Positions 54,814 through 64,000 of a stretch of DNA of 64,000 nucleotides are shown here, one piece after another; the first letter of the stretch is position 1; every line of letters begins with the position of its first letter. Source of the stretch: Rhizoclosmatium globosum. Lineage: Eukaryota; Chytridiomycota; Chytridiomycetes; Chytridiales; Chytriomycetaceae. The stretch lies in contig MCGO01000018.1 in assembly GCA_002104985.1 (NCBI GenBank), positions 248,001 through 312,000 of the forward strand, read 5' to 3'. A program made the position numbers and the translations under genes. The notes beneath the pieces are model-generated. The model was not told the origin of the DNA. It worked only from the letters and a program-made list of their open reading frames with translations, and made no database searches.

Positions 54814-57800
54814 TTAATTGGGAGTGTGTTTATTGCGGAGGAGCGAACCAAACATAGTTCTTGGTTGTGCCGGGAAGTTGGTGCTTGTGTTAGAAGTAGG
54901 TGAAAACATTAACGCAGGAAGCTGTGTAATTTCAGGGACATATTTCCTGCACACATCTTCTACGCCTTGTCTCGTTATAGGTTTAAGCATGATTTGGTTG
55001 ATTCCCACAACTTTCAAGCTCGACTCATCATTTCCCCTCACAATATTTCCTGTCACAGCAACTATAGGAGTCGCGATTCCGGCACTTCGTATCCGAGCAG
55101 ATGTTTCTTCCCTATGTACTTCTTTAAGTATTGTTTTGAAAAGTGTCTTTATGTACTTACCCGTTCATTGCTGGCATTTCCAAGTCCATGAAGATAATGT
55201 TAAACTTCTTCATTCCGCATAAGCGAATAGCATCTTGACCTGTGGCAACTTGCGCGACATCATCAAATACTTCCATTTTCTCAAGCATTTTCGCCAGAAT
55301 TGCCCGATTCGTGATCGAATCATCAACTACTAATGCTGCTGTTCGATTTTCGCTCACTTTTTTTTCTCGTTCCAATGTGGCGGGCTTCTTTGGTTCAAAG
55401 TCGACTTGGTTATTTATACTTGGCGACAACGATCCAACTGACTGCATTGTCCCTTGATGGGCAGGAAGTATAATACTAGGTTTTGGCTCCAGGTAAAGGG
55501 TAGCTCGAGTAATTGTTTTGTTGTATTTCGTCAATAAATGGAGAACCATATCCTTGGATAGAGGTTTTGGGACAATTTCAACTACTGAACTCGATAATTT
55601 GGCGATATCATCGTTGTAGATGTTGTTCCCTGTGATAATGACGATTGGAGATAAACACTTAATGGCTTTGAGTTTCGAAACTGTTTCCCATCCGTTTCCT
55701 TTTGGCATATCAAGATCCATGAATATGATATTAAAAATAAAGTTTCTACAAAGGTCTAAGGCTTCTTCCCCGTTTGGAGCTTCAGATACAGAATAGATAG
55801 GGCTTATTGATTTCAAAAACTTGACAAGAATGTGTCTGAATACCGCTGAATCATCAACGACCAGAATGCTTCCTTGCAAATGATCATTAGGACCTTGTGG
55901 AAGTAATAATTGATCTTGTTGCTGCACTTTCTCACCCGTAATAGTAACATCAACTTGGCTTGCTTCACTCTTTAGGGATAAGTTTCTACTAGCCAGCTCT
56001 GGTATAGCAAATGAGTACATTCCAAAATCTCCTTCCCCAATTCGAGGACTATCCATGCCAGCCAAGCTTCCGCCAGTTATACTTGGTCGTCGCGAAGAGG
56101 GCGCCAAACTTACTCGCTTGGCTGAGGCGTAGCTATTCCGTCGAATGCTGGGTAAGGAGATGTGAAGTAACTTGTCTGAATCGATGTTTTGCTCTTCGGG
56201 ATCTGACTCTCGAACTTGCATCAGATCACCAGAATTCGCTTTGGACGCCGCATCCTGGTACAAACTAGATTTTCCCCTCATAGTACCTTGCCTTGAAGAT
56301 TTATTTGAAGGAGATTTTGTGCTATTGAGGCTTGGAACTCTAATTGAAATCCCTGACGACCTTCTTGAAATCTGTTCAACATTTCCATCAGAGGAAGTAA
56401 ATACTCGAAGACCTTCTTCCAATATTAAACTCTTGTCAATTACTTCAAAGTTTTTTCCGTCTGCGCTTGACTCCATCTGGTTCGCGGCGTCATTATAATG
56501 TACTTTCTTTCGAAATTGCTTCGATGAACTGAGACTTCGCCTCAAACTTGATATCCCGCTCGAAAGCCCCGAGGCATTTGATTTTCGTATTTTATATGAT
56601 TTTCCCTCTACACTGAATCCTTCATTTTTGGGTAATGAAAGTGTTGATGACTTCTGAAACACTTCTGATTTCAAAGCTATTCCTAAACTGGATGCTATTA
56701 CCCCAAACAAAGTTGGAGAGTTTAACTCGCCAGAGTCGTTTGACAGAGATGATGAGTCCTTCGGATCTTTTGCTTCTGGTCGTGTCATAATCGCCAAAGT
56801 TTTCAAAAAAGATGCAGTATGATTTGTTCCCGCTGCATCACTAGTCATAGATTGATAGTTATGTTTGGAGATAGGAGCAGGAGTTGGTTGGCATGGAATT
56901 TCAATTGTGATTTTCCAATTTCCAGACTTAGTCACAAAACTACGTAACTCTCCACCAAGTTTTTGGATCAAAAGCTTCGCAACAGGCATCGTTAGTGTGC
57001 ATATATTGCCTGGGCTGTCTAGTTTTGTGGCAAATGGGGTAAATACATCGTCGACCGATACTGAAACATTAGGTACACATATCGCCATTTCAAGACTTGA
57101 TAGTGGCGTCATTTCTGCGTCATTTGAAGTGCTGAGCACGCAATATTTGATTTCAAGTGAGAGCTTTTCTGGACTCTCAGGAAAACACTACCGAATAAAG
57201 TTTTTAATTAGCAGATTCAACAATGTTGGAAAAAGATCTCACATCTATAGGTCCGAGCAAGATATTAAGTAATATTTGCTGTAAGATGGTGGGATCTACT
57301 AAAGCCCATTCAGACATCAAGTTTGATTTATGCTCAAACATAATATTGCACTTTTCAAATACTTTTTGAGCACATGCAACCGGAAGATCAAGTATATTCG
57401 CTAAGTTCACAGTAGCAAGCTTTGGCTTCATAAGGCCTGATTCCAGACGCTCAAAGTTGAGATAATCATCAACACAGGACAAAACAAACGCAGTTGAATT
57501 CAGAACGGGGGACAACAGTTTTCTTGCTTCTGCATCCAGTTGCAGCTTCGCGATCTGACAAGCTTCCATAATTGTAATCAATGGACTGTGAATTTGAACA
57601 AACATCAAACTCATGTACTTCATCTTGCTGTTGTTTTGATGAAAGATTTCGTCTGAAATCATTTCGCCAGTTTTAATTGTTTGTTGCTCTGCTGAATTCA
57701 TTTCATCCGTGTCAAAGAAATGTTTCCTGCTCGTTACATTTGACGGAATGTCTTCTTTGGAGTGCTGTAGTTGGTGGTGCCGTTGCTGATGATGGCGACT

Positions 57801-58739
57801 GCAAAGAAACACAGATATCAAGCAACTGATATGAATAATAGCATGAATATATAGAACAGGAATAAATCCTGAGGAAATAGACAGTATCAGAGGCTGAGTG
57901 TACAAACTAGACAGAAAGCTAAACCCAAGGTTGCTTAGCAGAGAAAGAGAACTGCAAAACGAAAGACCAACATATCCTCCATACAACGCACTTATGTGTA
58001 AAAACGGCGATTGAAAGAAAATAATAAATAAGCTCGCGTTGTTGGGTAGAGCATATTGAAACAAGTATGCGATTCCAAGACAGAAAATTGCAGATAGAAC
58101 TGGCAAACCATTGCTGAGACTACAAATATCGTCGTAGCTTGGTGAGATGTGGAACATAAACATTGGTGCGAATATTAGATTTCCTGCAAAAGTCGCACAC
58201 CAATCGAGCAGAACAAGATTTGGAAGAGAAAGAGACGTTTCCTTATTCAATAGCAATATAAGTGATCTACACGTAGAACTGATGGGGACAATAACCGCAA
58301 TCGAAATAATGAAGCTCGTGAGAGATATCAGAGACTTCAGTGGCACAGAATTATTTGAAACCATGAAGACAAACCAGGAAATGATACTCGACTCAATCAA
58401 ATGTACGAGCGATATTAGAGCTGCGGTTTTTGAACTGAATGAGGACAGAAGGCCAAGGAAAACAGTTACGAAAAAACACAAGGGAACAACAAAACGCGAC
58501 GCCAAAAGACGCGACCTTGACCAGATAGTGACCATGACCGCTAATTGAAGACCATTGGCTGTCCAAAGTAGGGTAGTGCCATTCGGAAAGGTCATAAACT
58601 GGGATAGCCTAACTAATCCATAGGAGAGAACCAATTGGGTCATAAACACAGCTCCGTAAACTCTTTCGACAGAAAGCGCAGAAGATTCTGAACGCGCTCC
58701 TCCTTTCTCAATTACATTAGGAGTTGGCTCGCTTGACAT
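54814..58739 (-). CDS. Hybrid histidine-kinase-like protein with degenerate kinase core and two receiver domains
   Basis: Three exons (58739-57243, 57187-55161, 55111-54814) give about 1273 residues. Residues about 25-320 are a multi-pass membrane sensor with an MASE1-like look (FPNGTTLLWTANGLQLAV). The DHp-like helix at about 370-430 reads KMKYMSLMFVQIHSPLITI where active kinases have ...MSHEIRTPLN; the phospho-accepting His is a Val (codon 57599-57597). In the catalytic region the N-box is LLNILLGPID in place of LLNLxxNAIKF, and no DTGxGI box is visible. A Ser-rich linker precedes two receivers: REC1 (about 935-1055) with LVVDDSAVF, FMDLDMP and VPKPLS, and REC2 (about 1115-1235) with LVVDDSITN, FMDLEMPAMNG and MLKPIT. 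Acidic pocket, phospho-Asp and Lys are intact in both. It probably is a pseudokinase acting through its receivers. Confidence 0.85.
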
Positions 58740-58792
58740 AGTGGTGCGATTTACAGGTGATTTTCCAATGCGGGGGAAGAGAAATTTCCTTA

Positions 58793-59815
58793 TTAAAACC
58801 GTTTATTGAGCGCTTCCAGTCGCTTTCGTCTGATTATGTCCAATTCTGATTCTTCACGGTGGCTTTCAATTTTTGGGGGTTGGATGCTCATTGCAAGTGC
58901 CTTTTGAAGCTCCTGGTTTTCCTCGTCGATTCCAGCTCTCATGGACATGGCTATTGCCGCAGCCAATTCTGGATCTTCGTCGACTGAATTGCTGTTGTCG
59001 TGATCTCCACTTCCGCTTCCCAAGCTGTAGCCCTTTCCACTGAATGCCACTAAGCCTTTTTGTGTTGCAGCAGCGTCATTTTTTGAAGACACTTTCGTTC
59101 CTTGTGTGGTGGATTGGGGTGGAATCGGCACAGACGTTGCATACGCGTCCGCATCAGAAGAAGGGAGATTTCCGCCAACCACAAACACACTGTATCCAGC
59201 AGCGGAAAGCTCTGATAATAGCGCCTGCAAATAAAATTCGCTGACATACTTTGGACGTTCGAGGGTTGAATCCAAGTTGTAGAATCTTGAACGAGACCCG
59301 CCAAACCTCCGCAACGTTAACCAGTGTTCATCGAGATTGAGAATAAAGGCATCAATTGAAGCTGGGTCTTCACGTGCTTGTTTTGCAGCAGGACTGGTGA
59401 GGGGCGTGAGAGTCAGATTCCAGACACCTAGTGCCTTCTCCAGAACCTGGATGGAAAAGAAACCGCTATCATCATAGTTTTGCGATTGAAACTTGGCGCG
59501 CGTATTTGGAGTTGGAGGAGTTGTTGCACCATCAGCAAGAGCCTGTTGCAAGTAAGTATCAAGCAGAGTTGAAGTGTTTAGACAGCACCTCAAGTTCCTG
59601 CGAATCCAAGTCTCGTGCAAGCTGACTCAGGTCGACAGCCGAGAAGTACGAGCCTTGGAGTACGGCATTGAGCGCGTGTTGGGCACAGAGTTGGCCCTCC
59701 TGCCTTTCATGGAAAACAAGGCCTACAGAGTGATTCTTAATAGACGTTCCTAGGATCCGAGGAATGAATCCACAGACAGTAACAGTAAACAAGTACCTAA
59801 TTCCACGAGATCCAT
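58793..59815 (-). CDS. ATXN3: Ataxin-3-like Josephin deubiquitinase with UIMs
   Basis: Multi-exon gene. The first exon encodes only MDLVELG; the second begins LVFHERQEGQLCAQHALN with the catalytic Cys. The second catalytic motif is FILNLDEHWLTLRRFGG (His) and the third FYNLDSTLERP (Asn). The Josephin part continues to SAAGYSVFVVGG. Two ubiquitin-interacting motifs follow (EDPELAAAIAMSMRAG and NQELQKALAMSIQPP), and the protein ends RRKRLEALNKRF. The domain order matches ataxin-3, without a long polyQ run. Likely function: a ubiquitin-chain-editing protease in the nucleus and cytosol. The histidine-kinase-like gene follows only 53 bp downstream on the same strand. Confidence 0.95.
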
Positions 59816-59948
59816 CGAGTTCAAAAAGGAGTCAAAAAGGAGGCAGGCAAACGAGGTGGTTGTGCAAAAAAAGGTGCGTGGAAAAATGCCGCTGGTCCCT
59901 TATCGACGCCTTCTTTCAACGATGCTGACGTCTCCGCTGATACACAGA

Positions 59949-61155
59949 ATGGCCTACAGAACCAGAGTCATTGGAGCTCCAAACACTCTTGAGCACAGAG
60001 TCTACATTGGTGAGCAGCTTCTTATTGGCGCCTACTTAGGGCCCCCTTATCACCACGGTTAACTGATTGCACCATTTTCGTTTTGTAGAGAACGCCGAAG
60101 GAAAGGTCGTCTCCCCTTTCCACGACATTCCTCTCTTTGCCAATGCTGAGAAGACTGTCTTGAACATGATCGTTGAGATCCCACGTTGGACCAACGCTAA
60201 GTTGGAGGTAATGCTTGTTTTCCTTTTTCGCAACCCCGACACACCCCATGTGGACATGAGATCAATTGAAGAAGCGTGATCCGACTGCATTCGATGCAAT
60301 AGTTCACTAGTCAATATGATGACGATTTTGATGGATGACTCGAAGGGACTACGAATCTAACCTGTTTAATTTCATAGATCTCCAAGGACGAGGCCTTCAA
60401 CCCAATCAAGCAGGACGTCAAGAAGGGAAAGCTCCGTTTCGTCCGCAACTGTTTCCCACACCACGGTTACATCTGGAACTACGGTGCCTTCCCACAAACC
60501 TGGGAGGACCCAACCTCTGTTCACCCAGACACTAAGGCCAAGGGTGACAACGATCCATTGGATGTCTGCGAAATCGGTGAAGCTGTTGGTTACACTGGTC
60601 AGGTCAAGCAGGTCAAGGTTTTGGGTACCATGGCCCTCCTTGACGAAGGTATGTTCAGCTCCCCACAAACTGCTGTCCAACCAAACCAAATTAATATGGA
60701 ATATCTTTGCAGGAGAGACTGACTGGAAGGTTATTGTCATTGACATCAACGACCCATTGGCCTCCAAGTTGAACGACATTGAGGATGTTGAGAAGCACAT
60801 GCCAGGAATCTTGCGTGCATCAAACGAGTGGTTCCGTATCTACAAGATCCCAGACGGTAAGCCAGAGAACAACTTTGCCTTCTCTGGAGAGGCCAAGAAC
60901 AAGGCCTACGCCAACGAAGTCATCCACGAGACTAACGAGGCATGGAAGAAGCTCATCACCCGCCAGATTCCTTCCACCACCGAGCACTACGACATCACTG
61001 TTGTCAACACTGAGGTTGCTGACAGCCCATACAAGGTTGCCACCACCGATGCTGCCTACACTGCCGTTCCAGCTGATGCCAGAAAGCCAGCTGCTCCAAT
61101 TGATGCTTCCATCGACAAGTGGTTCTACTTGAGCGGAAAGCCATCTAACCTCTAA
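59949..61155 (+). CDS. IPP1: Inorganic pyrophosphatase, family I
   Basis: Four exons; the first ends at 60009, the second begins at 60089. The protein starts [19 protein letters not shown]. Core motifs are [13 protein letters not shown] [11 protein letters not shown], the conserved [24 protein letters not shown] with metal-binding Asp residues, and [19 protein letters not shown]. The end [13 protein letters not shown] matches yeast Ipp1-type enzymes. It hydrolyses PPi from biosynthetic reactions. The frame is open 21 codons further upstream (ATG 59886) and encodes an Arg-rich, acid-free leader (MPLVPYRRLLSTML), so a longer mitochondrial form is possible. Convergent with the next LRR gene (77 bp). 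Confidence 0.96.
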
Positions 61156-61232
61156 GATCACTGACAGGATTCTATTCGTTCTGGTTCATTTCTTTTGAGT
61201 TTTGGCAATGAAGTTTATTGGCTCGTATTTTT

Positions 61233-62921
61233 TTATTCGCCTTTTTTGAAGCCTTCCTGTACCAGCATTTCGAGAAGTTTGGTATTGCCAAGTACTGACT
61301 GCGGGAGTTCTTTGTCCATCTCTTCATTACCACTCAACTCAAGTTTTTCAAGAATAAGTGCTCCGAATCTTTCAGGAACCCGTCCAACAAAGTTATTGTT
61401 AGCTAAACCCAACTCCTGCAAGTTCATCAACAGACAGAGAGAGTTGGGAATCGCTCCATTCAATCCATTCTCAGAAACATTCAAAATTGTTAGATTACGC
61501 AAATCACCAATGTTTGTTGGAAAGGAGCCTGACAATTGATTTCCCGAAAGATCCAAAGCAGTCAGTGTTTCAGGAAGACCGGGAATATGACCAGAGATGC
61601 TATTGTTCTTGAGAATCAGAGTATGAAGCGGCAATAGATGGATTGTTGACGGTATTTCTCCAGTCAGCTTGTTGTCAGAGAGCTTCAACATTTGTAACGG
61701 AGTAAGTCCACTACATAACTCATGAGGAATACTGCCACTCAGGTTGTTTTTGCTGCAATTCAAGTGGGTAATGAAACGCAGCTCTCCTAATTGGGATGGG
61801 ATTGTGCCTTCCAATTCATTGCTGAACAAGTTGAGATGCTCCAACCGAGGTGGCATTAATGGAATAGTTCCTGTCAAAGAATTTTCAAATAGATTGAGAA
61901 TAGCAAGATTTTCGAGCTGTTGTATGACACTTGGAATTGGCCCCGTGAACTCGTTGTCAGAAAGAAAGAGGCCCACAATTTCTTTCAGTTGACCCAGCGC
62001 AGAAGGCAAATGGCCGGAAAACTTGTTCTTGTGGAGATTCAGTTGCTTTAACGAGGTTATCGAGCACAGGACATCAATGCCGCCCGTCAACTGGTTCCCA
62101 AACAGATTTAGCTCTTGCAAGGATTGCAACTCGCGAAACTCGACAGGAATTTCACCCTCCAATCCGTTCTTGCTGAGATTCAGAATTTCAAGACTGGTGA
62201 GAGAACCAATTTCCTTTGGAATTTCACCCACTAATTCTTCACAGCTAGCAAGCTGCAGAGTCTTGAGTTGATTCAAGTAGCCAATGGCAGAAGGGATTTG
62301 AATCAAGAGTGGCGGCGTTCTTTTCCGACCCATACGGCCATTGTCTCGCAACGCAAGACCCATTTGAATAAGCTGTGAGAACGGCGCATCCCGCATTTCG
62401 CGCGTGGATAGAGTCTTCTTCTTGTATTTTGACCAGTCAATCGAGGTCCACTGGATAGCGTGGAAATGAGAGAGTTTGAGAGCGGCGTATGCAGCTTGGT
62501 AGTTGGGAGGCCAAAAGAACCAAATAGTATCGAATGAATCCGGTTTAGAGTTGATGAAAAGACGTTGCTTTTTCGTCGCAACGTGAATGGGCAAGGAAAG
62601 CGCAGCAAAGTATGCAGACACGAGGCAGCTATTTATCGCTTTCGAAAGGCGACGTAGCTTGAAAACAGTTGTAGGGGGAACGTATGCAAAAATCTTGGCG
62701 AACACTTCGAATGGCAGATCGCTGAGTTTGGTGAAGAAGCGGCGGTTTGGGTTGGTTTGGTGGAGAACAAGATTCGTTTGGGCCTTCAGTGTTTGAATAT
62801 CATCAACGACACCAGCGAGAGTTGTCCGGAGGCTAGCATTATCTTTCTGCAACACTGTGACCTGGCTACTAAGCTTCTGTAGCATGTTCACGAGGAGTGC
62901 GACGGTGTCTTCAGAGGCCAT
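61233..62921 (-). CDS. F-box/LRR protein with about twelve LRRs
   Basis: Single exon, 562 residues from MASEDTVALL (a start 15 codons upstream at 62966 is also in frame). A coiled coil (LSSQVTVLQKDNASLRTTL) precedes an F-box (TKLSDLPFEVFAKIFAYVPP, LRRLSKAINSCL). A run of plant-type LRRs follows from about residue 210 (LSKNGLEGEIPVEFREL, LSDNEFTGPIPSVI, NNSISGHIPGLPE, SENGLNGAIPNSL). It ends KKGE. Likely an SCF substrate receptor by family. It is the largest LRR array of the five F-box/LRR genes in the window. Confidence 0.88.
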   Translation of the reverse strand: MASEDTVALLVNMLQKLSSQVTVLQKDNASLRTTLAGVVDDIQTLKAQTNLVLHQTNPNRRFFTKLSDLPFEVFAKIFAYVPPTTVFKLRRLSKAINSCLVSAYFAALSLPIHVATKKQRLFINSKPDSFDTIWFFWPPNYQAAYAALKLSHFHAIQWTSIDWSKYKKKTLSTREMRDAPFSQLIQMGLALRDNGRMGRKRTPPLLIQIPSAIGYLNQLKTLQLASCEELVGEIPKEIGSLTSLEILNLSKNGLEGEIPVEFRELQSLQELNLFGNQLTGGIDVLCSITSLKQLNLHKNKFSGHLPSALGQLKEIVGLFLSDNEFTGPIPSVIQQLENLAILNLFENSLTGTIPLMPPRLEHLNLFSNELEGTIPSQLGELRFITHLNCSKNNLSGSIPHELCSGLTPLQMLKLSDNKLTGEIPSTIHLLPLHTLILKNNSISGHIPGLPETLTALDLSGNQLSGSFPTNIGDLRNLTILNVSENGLNGAIPNSLCLLMNLQELGLANNNFVGRVPERFGALILEKLELSGNEEMDKELPQSVLGNTKLLEMLVQEGFKKGE

Positions 62922-63001
62922 TTCTGGAACTGTTTTTGAGGGTTGGACTTTGGGGTGGATTCTCAAAACAAAAAGGATGTCAAACGTCGTTTATTCGGTG
63001 A

Positions 63002-64000
<999 letters not shown>

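Noticed and set aside
57204..57249. End of the kinase-like exon at RSFSNIVESAN
   Set aside because: This is read-through into an intron; a GTGAGA donor at 57242 and a CGGTAG acceptor at 57188 join the next exon in phase.

Overview
The window is a gene-dense nuclear segment of a fungus. The signs are short GT-AG introns (about 45-70 nt, often with CTAAC/CTAAT branch points), spacers of 40-150 bp, an HPt phosphotransfer protein, a fungal-type amino-acid permease, PTM1-like proteins and KPWE/Pex12 peroxins. ARPC1, plant-type leucine-rich repeats joined to F-boxes, and large secreted modular surface proteins point to an early-diverging zoosporic (chytrid-like) fungus. That placement is inference. 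No RNA gene, transposase or CRISPR array was seen.

Layout. 0-1 kb: a partial C-terminus and a PEX39-like peroxin. 1-11.5 kb: two tandem paralogues, each with a signal peptide, four repeated Cys-containing modules remotely resembling VWD domains, a mucin-like stalk and a probable GPI signal; the first has a long coding minisatellite. 12-18.3 kb: a full ABCC transporter divergent from PEX12, whose RING lies on a second exon. 18.4-22.1 kb: two F-box/LRR genes; the first ends in a tail of RNA polymerase II CTD-like heptads. 22.4-26.5 kb: a divergent pair of GOST/PTM1 seven-TM paralogues. 26.6-32.4 kb: HPPD (tyrosine catabolism), a coiled-coil protein, an Smr protein and methylmalonate-semialdehyde dehydrogenase (valine catabolism). 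32.7-40.4 kb: an IQGAP-like RasGAP, ARPC1, an amino-acid permease and a BAF60/SWP73 chromatin subunit. 40.4-47.2 kb: two Ariadne-type RBR ubiquitin ligases in opposite orientation, flanking a probable GPI protein and a small F-box/LRR gene. 47.5-51.8 kb: a Cys-rich surface protein, a short F-box/LRR gene and a coiled-coil protein. 52.8-64 kb: uS12, HPt, CMSS1, a large hybrid histidine kinase with a degenerate kinase core, an ataxin-3 deubiquitinase, inorganic pyrophosphatase, a fifth F-box/LRR gene and a partial methionine aminopeptidase 2.

Themes. Ubiquitin signalling is heavily represented: five F-box/LRR proteins, two RBR ligases, a Josephin deubiquitinase and the PEX12 RING. A second theme is the cell surface (four probable GPI or secreted stalked proteins). 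A third is a phosphorelay: an HPt gene lies about 1 kb from a receiver-rich hybrid kinase whose phospho-accepting histidine is missing. The strongest candidates for something undescribed are the CTD-mimic F-box protein, the paired four-module surface proteins and the kinase-dead hybrid kinase/HPt pair.
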